NCBI RefSeq assembly: GCF_012516435.1
Contig: NZ_CP051216.1
Coordinates: 310,001-374,000, forward strand
Direction: 5' to 3'
Origin: Pseudodesulfovibrio sp. zrk46
GTDB lineage: Bacteria > Desulfobacterota > Desulfovibrionia > Desulfovibrionales > Desulfovibrionaceae
DNA: 64,000 nucleotides
A program made the translations under genes and the position numbers. The notes below the pieces were generated by a model. The model saw only the letters and a program-made list of their open reading frames with translations. It was not told where the DNA came from and ran no database searches. Positions 17,863 through 27,094 of this stretch are shown here, one piece after another (within the stretch, counting starts at the first letter, position 1; each line of letters begins with the position of its first letter).

Positions 17863-20800
17863 ATGGTTATACTGTCCCCAACCATGGAACGATTTACCGC
17901 AGACCTGCATATCCACTCCCGTTTTTCCAGGGCCACAAGCAAGAACCTGAACATCCGGAACCTGGCCGCCTGGGGCCGTCTCAAGGGTCTCCACGTCCTG
18001 GGTACAGGCGATTTCACCCACCCCGAATGGCTGGCGGAAATCGAAGAGCAACTCATCGACGAAGGAACCGGCCTCTTCCGCCTGCGCGATCCCAAGGGGC
18101 TCGAAAAGGAGATTCCCACCTTTGATGGCGAAATCCCCGGTCGCACCCGGTTCATGCTCCAGACGGAAATCAGTTCCATTTACAAGCGCGGCGGCAAGGT
18201 TCGCAAAGTCCACAATCTGGTCTTCATGCCGGACCTCGAATCCGTCCACAAATTCAACGAGCGCCTCGGCGAGGTGGGTAACCTCCTGTCCGACGGCCGC
18301 CCCATTCTGGGCCTCGACTGCCGCGACCTCATGGACATGGTGCTGGAAACCCACCCCATGGCCTTTCTGGTCCCCGCCCACATCTGGACGCCGTGGTTCT
18401 CCCTGTTTGGTTCCAAGTCCGGCTTCGACTCCATCAAGGAATGTTTCGGCGACTACTCTCAGGAAATCTTTGCCATGGAAACCGGGCTGTCGTCAGACCC
18501 GGAAATGAACTGGACATGGTCTGAACTCGACCGCATCAAGCTCATCTCCAACTCCGATGCCCACTCCGGCGAAAAGCTCGGGCGTGAGGCCAACCTGTTC
18601 CGGGGCGACATGTCTTACGAAGGCATTTACCGCGCCCTGCGCAGCGAAGGATTGGGACACAAATTTCTCGGCACCGTGGAGTTCTTCCCCGAAGAGGGCA
18701 AGTACCACATGGACGGCCACCGCAAGTGCGGCATCTCCATGGACCCACACGAGACCATGGCCCGTGGCGGCATCTGCCCGGTCTGTGGCAAGCCCGTCAC
18801 CGTAGGCGTATACAACCGCGTACTGGAACTGGCTGACCGCCGTGAACCGGAAAAACCGGCTGGCGCAGCCAACTTCGCTTCCCTCATCCCCCTCAAGGAG
18901 ATTTTGTCCGAGGTGGTGGGTGTGGGACCGAATTCCAAGAAGGTCAACACGCTCTACATGAAGCTCATCAAGGAATTCGGCAACGAGATGGATATCCTCC
19001 AGCGCGTACCCGCCGAAGACCTGGAACGCCAATCCTGTCATCTGGGCGAAGGCATCACCCGCATGCGCGAAGGCAACGTCATCCGCAAGGCAGGCTTTGA
19101 CGGTGAGTTCGGCGTCATCTCTGTCTTCAACGAGAAGGAACGTGCCCAGATCAAAAACGGGGCCACCCTCATCGACATCCCGGCCAAGAAAACCAGCACG
19201 GACGACACCGAAGACGAGGAGCCTGCCCCTGCCTGTGTGCCCTTCACCACTCCGAAGGACGAGGCAAAGCCCTTAACCTACAATCCGGCACAACAGGCCG
19301 CAATCGATGCTGGTCCCGGCGCCGTATTGGTACTGGCTGGACCGGGCACAGGCAAAACCCAGACCCTCATGGGGCGCGTCACCCGTCTCATCGACGAAGG
19401 CGTGAACCCCAAGCGTATCCTTGCCCTGACATTCACCCGCCGGGCCGCGCAGGAATTGCGTGACCGCATGAAGGGACTGCGCGGCGAAGACGCCCCGCTG
19501 CCTCAGGCCGGCACCCTGCACGCTCTCTGCTACGACTACTGGAAGCATGCCTACAACGACACCCCAATCGTCCTGGCCGAGCATGCTGCCAAGAAACTTT
19601 TCATCGATACCAATCCGCAGTTGGTACAGGACAAGCTCATGGAGAAGGCCTCGCAACAGGCCATCAACAAGCGGTACAACCACTACTGGACCAAGTACAA
19701 CCTGCTGCGCGAACAGTTGGCCGACCTGCCTGACGATCTGGCCGAGGCGCACATCAACTACGGCAACCAGAAGAACCACTGGGATCTGGTGGACTACACC
19801 GATCTGCTGGAATTCATGCTGGAGCAGTCCGGTGCGCCGACCTTCAAGATGCCCTACCTGCATGTGCTGGTGGACGAGGTACAGGATCTCACCCCGCTGC
19901 AACTGGCCGTTGTGCGCGGCATCGCAGGCGAATCCGGCGATGGTGTCTTCTGCATCGGCGACCCCAAGCAGTCCATTTACGGATTCCGTGGCGCAGTGGG
20001 TGACGTGGGCAACAAGCTCACGGACATCTGGGAAGAAATGGAAACGGTCACGCTGGGCGAGAACTATCGTTCCGGCCAGAAGATTCTGGACTGCTCCTCC
20101 ACCCTGTTCCCGGATGATCCCAAACTCAACGCCAACCGCGACATCGACGCCACCATCCATTTCTTTGAAGCTCCGGACGGCATCCGCGAAGCCTCTTGGA
20201 TCAGCGACAAGATCAAGGGACTCATCGGCACCACGTCCCACTCCATTTCCGATCAGGAAGGCCACGGCGATCTGGCCCTCGGCGACATCGCCGTGCTGGT
20301 TCGATTCAAGGCCCTCATTCCGTCCATTGAAAAGGCCCTCAAGCGCGCAGGTATTCCCTGCTCCACGCCCGAGCTGGACGGATTCTGGCAGGAACCGCGC
20401 ATCGCGGACATCCTGCGCACGGCCCAGCGCTTCCTCGGCATGACCATTGACGTGGATCCCGACGAAGAAGAGAACTTCATCGACGTGCCCGAACACATTC
20501 TGGCTCAAGGCCCCATCGGGCTATCCGTATATCTGGCCGAGACGCCGCCCTTTGACCAGTTCTTCTGGGACAGCCGCCAATTCCAGGACCTCAAGCGCGA
20601 ATTCAGTCGACGCGGCGGTTGGCAGGCCCTCATCAACTGGGTCAACCTCCAGACCGAACTGGAGCTGGTGCGCCGCTCTGCCGAGAAGGTACAGGTAATG
20701 ACGCTTCACGCCGCCAAGGGCTTGGAGTTCGACGCCGTATTCATGCCGGCCTGCGAGGAAGGCATCCTGCCTTTTGCGGGTATGGACTTGCTCACGGCAA

Positions 20801-21045
20801 AGGTCACCCTTACCCCGGGCCGGGGCGAACGCTTCGATGAAGAACGCCGCCTCATGTACGTGGGTATGACCCGCGCACGTCGCAACCTCTACATCAGCCG
20901 TGCAGACAGCAGACAGCTCTTTGGCAAGACGCTCAACCTGCCGCGCTCTCGATATTTAAGGGAGATTCCGGAAGAATATGTGACCCGTTCCACACTGGCC
21001 GCGAAAAAGGTCACCAAGGAAAAGCAGTTGGGACTGCTGGACTAG
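17863..21045 (+). CDS. Fusion of PHP-type phosphoesterase and UvrD/Rep helicase
   Basis: About 1060 residues. The N-terminal half is a PHP-superfamily domain: DLHIHSRFSRATS near the start, then GDFTHPEW, NSDAHSGEKLG, and a zinc-like C-x2-C pair (ICPVCGKP). The C-terminal half is a superfamily 1 helicase with Walker A AGPGTGKTQT, LTFTRRAAQELRDR, DEVQDLTP, GDPKQSIYGFRG, ENYRSG, MTLHAAKGLEFD and MYVGMTRAR. A charged linker at about 440-480 joins them. AAGGAG at 17857 directly abuts the ATG at 17863; the ATG at 17884, starting at MERFTADLHIHS, is an equal alternative. Likely role: DNA repair or processing. Confidence 0.9.
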   Translation: MVILSPTMERFTADLHIHSRFSRATSKNLNIRNLAAWGRLKGLHVLGTGDFTHPEWLAEIEEQLIDEGTGLFRLRDPKGLEKEIPTFDGEIPGRTRFMLQTEISSIYKRGGKVRKVHNLVFMPDLESVHKFNERLGEVGNLLSDGRPILGLDCRDLMDMVLETHPMAFLVPAHIWTPWFSLFGSKSGFDSIKECFGDYSQEIFAMETGLSSDPEMNWTWSELDRIKLISNSDAHSGEKLGREANLFRGDMSYEGIYRALRSEGLGHKFLGTVEFFPEEGKYHMDGHRKCGISMDPHETMARGGICPVCGKPVTVGVYNRVLELADRREPEKPAGAANFASLIPLKEILSEVVGVGPNSKKVNTLYMKLIKEFGNEMDILQRVPAEDLERQSCHLGEGITRMREGNVIRKAGFDGEFGVISVFNEKERAQIKNGATLIDIPAKKTSTDDTEDEEPAPACVPFTTPKDEAKPLTYNPAQQAAIDAGPGAVLVLAGPGTGKTQTLMGRVTRLIDEGVNPKRILALTFTRRAAQELRDRMKGLRGEDAPLPQAGTLHALCYDYWKHAYNDTPIVLAEHAAKKLFIDTNPQLVQDKLMEKASQQAINKRYNHYWTKYNLLREQLADLPDDLAEAHINYGNQKNHWDLVDYTDLLEFMLEQSGAPTFKMPYLHVLVDEVQDLTPLQLAVVRGIAGESGDGVFCIGDPKQSIYGFRGAVGDVGNKLTDIWEEMETVTLGENYRSGQKILDCSSTLFPDDPKLNANRDIDATIHFFEAPDGIREASWISDKIKGLIGTTSHSISDQEGHGDLALGDIAVLVRFKALIPSIEKALKRAGIPCSTPELDGFWQEPRIADILRTAQRFLGMTIDVDPDEEENFIDVPEHILAQGPIGLSVYLAETPPFDQFFWDSRQFQDLKREFSRRGGWQALINWVNLQTELELVRRSAEKVQVMTLHAAKGLEFDAVFMPACEEGILPFAGMDLLTAKVTLTPGRGERFDEERRLMYVGMTRARRNLYISRADSRQLFGKTLNLPRSRYLREIPEEYVTRSTLAAKKVTKEKQLGLLD

Positions 21046-21051
21046 GTTCGG

Positions 21052-21195
21052 TTACAGAATAAACCGGTACACACCACGCTCATACACCCGGCACAGACTG
21101 CGGGCAGCCACGATCGGCAGTCCCATCTTCCGCAGCCGGCAAAAGATATGCAGCGGGTTAAAAATATGTTGGCAAAAATCACGTAACACCTTCAT
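21052..21195 (-). CDS. Small basic protein, 47 residues
   Basis: A short frame between two plus-strand genes. The protein starts MKVLRDFCQHIFNPLHIFC and ends YERGVYRFIL, with seven Arg, two Lys and four Cys. GAGG lies about nine bases before the ATG. The frame fills almost the whole 179 bp gap. I recall short proteins of this pattern (NPLHIFCRLR followed by LCRVYER) in other Desulfovibrionaceae, but could not check. Function unknown; the mixture of aromatic and basic residues suggests membrane or nucleic-acid contact. Confidence 0.55.
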   Translation of the reverse strand: MKVLRDFCQHIFNPLHIFCRLRKMGLPIVAARSLCRVYERGVYRFIL

Positions 21196-21224
21196 GGTCG
21201 CATCCTCATTTCGGTTTCGACTAT

Positions 21225-22094
21225 GTGGAATTTACTGCAATCGCCATGCCCATATCGGATAATTCAACAATGGATACATCTTCCTTTTCCACGGACATTT
21301 CCTGTCCGGAAAAATCTGCGCAGCCGCGTCACCTTTCCGTCGCGGAAACAGAGACAAAGCATGGGGTCAAATTCCCCTTCTCCATAGCTGCGCCTTCCTT
21401 TGTGATTCCCGCCGGAGCCGCTGACAACAGCCGTTTTCTTGCGGACTATTTCCCCGAGATAGGCCTCCTGTTTTTCGAATCGGAAAGCTGTCTGGCTTAT
21501 TCGGATTTCGACCTGCCGCCCACACTTGCCACACTCCCGGTTTCGTGGCATGTCCACCTCCCCCTCGACCTGGAGTGGCATAACGGGCTGGATGAGGCGT
21601 GGCGGATTATCACCCATCTCATGGACAAGGCAGCCTATCTGTCTCCCAGGTCGTGGGTACTCCATCCGCCCACAGCACCGGACATGCTGGTGCCGCTGGC
21701 AGCCCGATTCCGCGAGGCGGGCGTGGACCCGGCAACCATTCTGCTGGAAAACGTGGACGAGACCGATCTGGTGGCCCTGTGGCCCGAAGCACGACAAGGC
21801 GGGTTTTCCACCTGTCTGGACCTGGGGCACATACTCGCCTATGATCAGCAGCCTGTTCTTGATCTGCCCGGTCTCTGGGACACGGTTCGCATGCTGCATG
21901 TCTATGCGGCCAAGCCGGGCAGCGGCAAGCACTTGGGGCTTACCCATCTTGATGACGAGGGACGAGCCCTGCTGCGCCACGTACTTGAACACTTCCGAGG
22001 CGACACCCTGACCCTCGAAGTTTTCAGCGAAGAAATTTTCCCGTCGCTCGACCTGCTTGCAGGTTGGATGAATGAATGGAGTAAAACAAAATGA
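21225..22094 (+). CDS. cbiR: Cobamide remodelling phosphodiesterase CbiR
   Basis: A TIM-barrel protein of about 289 residues resembling CbiR, which hydrolyses the nucleotide loop of cobamides so the lower base can be replaced. Family features seen: FPFSIAAPSFVIPAG followed by NSRFLADYF near residues 50-75, WHVHLPLDL near residue 107, then VLHPP, ILLENVD, CLDLGH and HVYAAKPG, which give the metal-binding His, Glu and Asp set. Its stop overlaps the cobU start by 4 bp, which supports a role in cobamide salvage. The start is uncertain: there is no strong Shine-Dalgarno, and ATGs at 21246 and 21270 are alternatives. Confidence 0.78.
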   Translation: MEFTAIAMPISDNSTMDTSSFSTDISCPEKSAQPRHLSVAETETKHGVKFPFSIAAPSFVIPAGAADNSRFLADYFPEIGLLFFESESCLAYSDFDLPPTLATLPVSWHVHLPLDLEWHNGLDEAWRIITHLMDKAAYLSPRSWVLHPPTAPDMLVPLAARFREAGVDPATILLENVDETDLVALWPEARQGGFSTCLDLGHILAYDQQPVLDLPGLWDTVRMLHVYAAKPGSGKHLGLTHLDDEGRALLRHVLEHFRGDTLTLEVFSEEIFPSLDLLAGWMNEWSKTK

Positions 22095-22600
22095 TCACTC
22101 TGGTTCTTGGTGGCAATAAATCCGGAAAATCCGACTTTGCGCTCGATTTGTTGGCCAAAGCGCCGACTCCGGGGCTGTTTATCGCCACTGGCAAGGCCAG
22201 AGATCTTGAATTTCGACAGCAAATCCAGCAACACCGCATTGAACGCGGGCCTGAGCTGGAGGTCATGGAGGTCTGCGAGGACTTGCCTCAAGCGCTCGGA
22301 AAGGCTAAATTGCACTTTCCGTCCGTGTTGGTGGATAGCCTTGACTACTGGCTCTTCTCCTGCCGCGAGGCGGGATGCGAGGACGCCAAGGTCAAGGAAT
22401 TACTCGACGTTCTTGCAGACTGGAATGACACGGAACTGGTATTGGTCTCATGCGAGGCCGGACTCGGCCCGTTACCCGGAGGGAGCGAGGTCAGAGCATT
22501 CATACGGAGTCTGGGCGCCCTTAACCGAGGCGTCGCCCAATCCGCTGATCAGGCTTTCCTGGTCGCTGCGGGGCTTCCGTTAACCCTGAAACAGGGATAG
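22091..22600 (+). CDS. cobU: Adenosylcobinamide kinase / guanylyltransferase
   Basis: Phosphorylates adenosylcobinamide and then adds GMP, the activation step before lower-base attachment. It is 169 residues, slightly short for the family. The P-loop GGNKSGKSDFA is at residues 7-17, the guanylylated-histidine region QHRIERG is near residue 52, and VLVDSLDYWL follows. It overlaps cbiR by 4 bp: CbiR opens scavenged cobamides and this enzyme re-activates the cobinamide product. Confidence 0.88.
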   Translation: MITLVLGGNKSGKSDFALDLLAKAPTPGLFIATGKARDLEFRQQIQQHRIERGPELEVMEVCEDLPQALGKAKLHFPSVLVDSLDYWLFSCREAGCEDAKVKELLDVLADWNDTELVLVSCEAGLGPLPGGSEVRAFIRSLGALNRGVAQSADQAFLVAAGLPLTLKQG

Positions 22601-22603
22601 TTT

Positions 22604-23599
22604 GTGGCACTATTCAGACAGCTGGACGAGCAGGTAGAGCAGTTGCTCAGCCTCTTCAGCAAAGACGAAAACTGGCTCATCGTTATCAACGCCGACCCCG
22701 ACGCGCTCGGATCGGCGCTCGCGCTCAAACGCATCATGACCCGCCGGGTCAACACTGTCGCCATAGCGCAGATAAACGAGATAAAACGGCCGGACAATCT
22801 GTCCATGATCCGCTACTGCCGTATTCCAACTCAAAAACTCATACCCAACCTCGCGGCCCAGTACGACAAATTCGCCCTCGTGGATTCCCAGCCGCACCAC
22901 AACCCTGAGTTCAAGAATTTCAAATTTTCCGTGGTCATCGACCACCACCCGATCATCCCGGACAACCCCGTCGAGGCCGATTTCATCGACATCCGCCCCA
23001 AGTACGGTTCGGTCTGCTCCATGATGACAGAGTATCTCTACAACATGCAGATTCGCCCGGCCAAGCTGTTGGCCACGGCCCTCATGTACGGCATTCGCTG
23101 CGATACCCGCACCTTCGAGCGCGAGTTCATCGACGCGGACATGGCCGCCTTCAAGTATCTTTCCAAGTTCGCCGACTCCAAGCTCATGAACCGCATCTCC
23201 CGCTCCGAGTTCCACCTCGACTGGATGCGCTACTTCTCCCGGGCTTTCTACAATCTGCGTCGCATCGGCCACGGCCTTTACGCCCATTGCGGTAATGTCG
23301 AAAATCCCGACATCCTCGTCATCGTCGCCGACTTCTTCACCCGCGTTCACAACGTCCCCTGGGTCGTGGTGTCCGGCACCGCCGACGACAAGCTCGTCTG
23401 CATTTTCCGCGGTGACGGTCTGCGCCGAGATATGGGAACCATGGCCCAAAAGCTCATGAACGGCCTCGGCTCCGCAGGCGGGCACAAGCAGGCTGCACGC
23501 GCCGAAGTCCCCCTCGCCGATCTCGATGGTGAAGACGCCGAAATCTTCATGCTGAAACGTCTCGGCAAGGGCAAGAAGAAGACTATTCGAAGAATTTAG
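22604..23599 (+). CDS. DHH-family phosphoesterase
   Basis: A 331-residue enzyme of the NrnA/RecJ-like group that cleaves short oligonucleotides or cyclic-dinucleotide products. Motifs: INADPDALGSALALKR near residue 30, VDSQPHHN near residue 90, and DHHPI near residue 105. A C-terminal DHHA1 domain ends with GLGSAGGHKQAARA, the glycine-rich substrate clamp. It starts with GTG three bases after the cobU stop, so it belongs to the same transcript though no metabolic link to cobamides is evident. Confidence 0.88.
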   Translation: MALFRQLDEQVEQLLSLFSKDENWLIVINADPDALGSALALKRIMTRRVNTVAIAQINEIKRPDNLSMIRYCRIPTQKLIPNLAAQYDKFALVDSQPHHNPEFKNFKFSVVIDHHPIIPDNPVEADFIDIRPKYGSVCSMMTEYLYNMQIRPAKLLATALMYGIRCDTRTFEREFIDADMAAFKYLSKFADSKLMNRISRSEFHLDWMRYFSRAFYNLRRIGHGLYAHCGNVENPDILVIVADFFTRVHNVPWVVVSGTADDKLVCIFRGDGLRRDMGTMAQKLMNGLGSAGGHKQAARAEVPLADLDGEDAEIFMLKRLGKGKKKTIRRI

Positions 23600-24203
23600 T
23601 AACCCGCTTCGCGGTTGCCTCCGGCGGCCAAGGGGGAAGGGGAGAGAAGGAAACCATTTGAAAATGGTTGTCCCTCTCTCCCCTTCCCCCTTGGAACCCC
23701 CATCCCCTCTCTCCCTTCCTAAACTTTTTGTCGCTCGCTTCGCTCGGGCTCTTCGTTGTCGGGCAACTTCAGCTCTTTTCCCCTGTTCGACTGACATTCA
23801 AAGACCTGCACCAGCCCTTGATTCAAGAGGTTTAGAAGCAGACCAAGCGGCAGGCAGCGTCTTGTTCGGTTTTGCACTGGAGCGCAGCGGAAGTACGCAA
23901 AAGCGAAAGCTGCCAGCTTGGATCAGATTCTTAGACCGTGATCACAAGGCGGGGAGCACACAAAGCCGAGTTTCTTTGGTTCTTTCTTGGGGCGGCTCAG
24001 CCAAGAAAGAACCCCGCCGGGAGGGCATGGAGGAGCGAAAGCGACGGCTCTTTTTGCCTTTCGCGCCATCAGCGCGCATCTTTCAAACAATCGCCGCCCG
24101 CTTCGGGCGGCTTTCCTTATCTATTCTGCCTTTCTCTTCATTGCCTTTTCCCCGCCACCCGCGTAAATTCACCTCTCTTCACAACATTAACACCACCGAG
24201 AAT
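23600..24203. repeat. Composite intergenic hairpin repeat, copy b
   Basis: No gene is seen in these 604 bp. In order: GCCTCCGGCGG leading into a 67 nt hairpin (23628-23694; 19 bp perfect outer stem plus an 8 bp inner stem); a GTCGCTCGCTTCGCTCGG module (to 23747); a 79 nt multi-stem hairpin (23843-23921, CCAAGC, GGCAGC and TTCGGTTTTGC arms); and a 13 bp hairpin (23978-24013) with loop GGCGGCTCAG. Related modules occur at about 28.1 and 31.8 kb. An open frame crosses it into polA but looks non-coding. Confidence 0.85.
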
Positions 24204-26912
24204 ATGTCCTTAAAAGAACGTCTCAACCTCTCCGAGGAACCCGTTTACCTGATTGATGGTACTGCTCTGCTCTACCGCGCCTTTTATGCGCGGGCCGATC
24301 TTTCCCGTTCCGACGGCTTCCCCACCAACGCGATCAACACTGTGCTTCGCGTGCTCATGAACCTGATCCGTGATGAAAAGCCCAAGCATGTGGCGTTTCT
24401 GATGGATGGCAAAGGGAAGACCTTCCGTAATGATTTGTATGATCAGTACAAGGCCAACCGCCCGCCCATGCCGGAGCCGCTGGCCGAGCAGATCGAGCCG
24501 GTTCGCAAGGGTGTGGAGCTGCTGGGCTTCAACCTCCTGATCTCGGACGGCGTTGAGGCGGATGACTGCATTTGCGCGCTGGCCAACAAGTACAAGGCGG
24601 ATCGCCCGGTGGTTATCATGGCCTCGGACAAGGACCTCAAGCAGTGCCTGGACACCAATGTGTTCATGGTCAGTCAGCACGGTCGCAAGGAGACCATCTA
24701 CACGCTGGACGGTTTCCGCGAGAAGGAAGGTATGGAGCCTGCTACATGGCCGGACTTTCAGGCCATCATCGGCGACTCGGCGGATAACATTCCCGGCATC
24801 CCTAAGGTTGGCCCGGTCACTGCGCGTAAAGTCTTTGCCGCTACCGGTCCCACGCTGGAGGATGTGCGCGACAATGTTGCCGAGCTGCCGGAGAAGCTGC
24901 GCGAGAAGGTGGAGCCGGAGCTGGAGAATATTTTCGTCTACCGCGAACTGACCCGCATGAAGACCGATTGCTGCGATGTGCCTGTCGATGACTTTGTGCT
25001 GCGCGACGTGGACGCGGCCGAGCTGATGGCGTTCCTTGATGAATACGAGCTGAACGGCCTCAAGCGCATGGTGCCGAAACCGGCTGGTGCGCCCAAGAAG
25101 GCGGCCCCGAGTGGTGCGCCGTCCCTGCTGGATGTGGCTGGCGATGCCCCGGCATCCGCTCCCAAGGCTGCGGCCAAGAAGAAGGCTCCGGCTGGTGATG
25201 GCATGTTGTCCCTGTTCGGCGATGCCCCGGCGACTCCCGAGGAGCCGAGCGAGCCGCTTCCGGTGGTGGATGCGGAGAGCGCGGGCGACCTGCCGGGTCT
25301 GGCTGGCGAGGACGTGGGACTGGTCTTTGAGGACGATGCATTTTTCATTGGTCTGGAAGGCAAGGAATACCGCTACAGCGGCGCGGTGGCCGATCTGGTC
25401 CGGGCGCTGGAACACGCGTCTGTCATTGCCACGCCGAGCGTACAGGAGCTGCTTCGTGCTGATGAGGCGTGGGCATACCTGCTGCCGTCCCAGTGGTTTG
25501 ACCTGAGCCTTGCCGCGTACCTGCTCGACCCCGAGGCGCGCAACTACACGTGGGCGCGGCTGCGCCAGTCCTTGTATCAGGATGGCCGCTCCGAGTTCTC
25601 GAACGTGGCCGCCGAGCTGCATCCTCATGCCAAGGCGCTGGCTGCGCTGGGCTATATGCAGGGCATCAAGGGACAGGTGGAGAGCGCCGAGCTGGAACCG
25701 CTGATGCGCGATCTGGAGCTGCCGCTGATCCCGGCGCTGGTGTCCATGGAAAAGGCGGGCATTTACATTGATCAGGCCGCGTTCAAGGATTTTCTGGATG
25801 ACGTATCCGAACAGCTAGCCGCGCTGACGCGCTCGATTATCGAGCACGCGGGCCATGAGTTCAACATCCGCTCCAGCCAGCAGTTGGCGGTGGTGCTGTT
25901 CGACGAACTGGATATCAAGGCCGGGTCCAAGACGGCCACAGGGCAACGCTCCACAGCGAATGCGGTGCTGGAGAAGATTCGCGGCAAGCATCCCATTGTG
26001 GAAGACATTCTGGAATACCGGATGCTGGAAAAACTGCGCTCCACCTATCTGGCCCCGCTGCCCAAGATGGCGGACGAGGCATCGCGCCTGCACACCCAGT
26101 TCAACCAGTTGAGCACGGCCACGGGTCGCCTCTCCAGCTCCAAGCCGAATTTGCAGAACATCCCGATTCGCGGCAAGTACGGCCCAAGAATGCGCGGCTG
26201 CTTCACGGCGGCGGAAGGGAATCTGCTGGCAGCAGCGGATTACTCGCAGATCGAACTGCGCGTGCTGGCCCACTTCTCCCAAGACCCTGCCCTGCTGGAT
26301 GCCTTCCGCAATGACGAGGACATCCACACCCGCACGGCGGCGCTGATCATGGACAAGACCGTGGAGGAAGTGCTGCCGGACGAACGCCGCAACGCCAAGA
26401 CCATCAACTTCGGCCTGATCTACGGCATGGGCGTGCAGAAACTGGCGCGCGAGCTGAAGATCAAACAAACCGAGGCCAAGGAATTCACCGAACGATACTT
26501 TGAAAAACTGGCGACCCTGAAGGCGTACTACGACGACATCGTAAAAGACGCCCAAAACAACGGCTTCGTGACCACACTGGCCGGACGCCGCCGCCTGCTG
26601 CCGGAGCTCCACTCCCGCAACAACATGCTCGCCAGCGAAGCCCGCCGTCAGGCCGTGAACACGGTCATTCAGGGCACGGCCGCCGACATCATCAAAATGG
26701 CCATGGTAGCCGCCTACGGCGACAAACAACTCAAGGACCTCGGCGCCAACCTGATCCTGCAGGTACACGATGAATTGATAGTCGAAGCCCCCGCCGAAAG
26801 CATCGAAGCCGCCGGAGCCCGCCTCGTAGAAATCATGCAGGGCGCAGCGAACTTGGATGTCCCATTAAAGGTAGATATGGGTGTAGGGAAAAGTTGGGCT
26901 GAGGCTCATTAG
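24204..26912 (+). CDS. polA: DNA polymerase I
   Basis: Repair and Okazaki-fragment polymerase, 902 residues. Residues 1-290 are the 5'-3' flap exonuclease (YLIDGTALLYRAFYA, EADDCICALA, ASDKDLKQC, GIPKVGPVTARK). An Ala/Pro/Lys-rich linker is at about 300-365. The region of the 3'-5' exonuclease (about 370-530) lacks the expected DxE catalytic motif, so proofreading is probably lost. The polymerase domain has DYSQIELRVLAHFS, RRNAKTINFGLIYGMG and QVHDELIVE. The start at 24204 matches the family; upstream codons belong to the repeat. Confidence 0.96.
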   Translation: MSLKERLNLSEEPVYLIDGTALLYRAFYARADLSRSDGFPTNAINTVLRVLMNLIRDEKPKHVAFLMDGKGKTFRNDLYDQYKANRPPMPEPLAEQIEPVRKGVELLGFNLLISDGVEADDCICALANKYKADRPVVIMASDKDLKQCLDTNVFMVSQHGRKETIYTLDGFREKEGMEPATWPDFQAIIGDSADNIPGIPKVGPVTARKVFAATGPTLEDVRDNVAELPEKLREKVEPELENIFVYRELTRMKTDCCDVPVDDFVLRDVDAAELMAFLDEYELNGLKRMVPKPAGAPKKAAPSGAPSLLDVAGDAPASAPKAAAKKKAPAGDGMLSLFGDAPATPEEPSEPLPVVDAESAGDLPGLAGEDVGLVFEDDAFFIGLEGKEYRYSGAVADLVRALEHASVIATPSVQELLRADEAWAYLLPSQWFDLSLAAYLLDPEARNYTWARLRQSLYQDGRSEFSNVAAELHPHAKALAALGYMQGIKGQVESAELEPLMRDLELPLIPALVSMEKAGIYIDQAAFKDFLDDVSEQLAALTRSIIEHAGHEFNIRSSQQLAVVLFDELDIKAGSKTATGQRSTANAVLEKIRGKHPIVEDILEYRMLEKLRSTYLAPLPKMADEASRLHTQFNQLSTATGRLSSSKPNLQNIPIRGKYGPRMRGCFTAAEGNLLAAADYSQIELRVLAHFSQDPALLDAFRNDEDIHTRTAALIMDKTVEEVLPDERRNAKTINFGLIYGMGVQKLARELKIKQTEAKEFTERYFEKLATLKAYYDDIVKDAQNNGFVTTLAGRRRLLPELHSRNNMLASEARRQAVNTVIQGTAADIIKMAMVAAYGDKQLKDLGANLILQVHDELIVEAPAESIEAAGARLVEIMQGAANLDVPLKVDMGVGKSWAEAH

Positions 26913-26939
26913 GCGAACGCATAAACACTTAATACGAAG

Positions 26940-26967
26940 AAGGGCCGCCCAAATGGGCGGCCCTTTT
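26940..26967 (+). terminator. Terminator after polA
   Basis: Perfect stem AAGGGCCGCCC/GGGCGGCCCTT with an AAAT loop and a short T run, 27 bp after the stop. Confidence 0.88.
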
Positions 26968-27094
26968 GAATTACAAACAAGTCTCTCAAGAGCTATCATG
27001 AACATAAACCACAACCATCCTGACTCATTGGCACAATGACGAAAACTTGATACAGGAAAACAAATTCCATCATAAGCCAACAATCGAGTTAGAA

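Noticed and set aside
21046-21224. Cobalamin riboswitch before cbiR
   Set aside because: The gap is too short and lacks a B12-box-like sequence; it is filled by a small minus-strand frame.
23658-24203. N-terminal extension of the polA open frame (182 codons)
   Set aside because: The region is made of hairpin repeats shared with two non-coding loci, and DNA polymerase I starts at the conserved MSLKERL at 24204.
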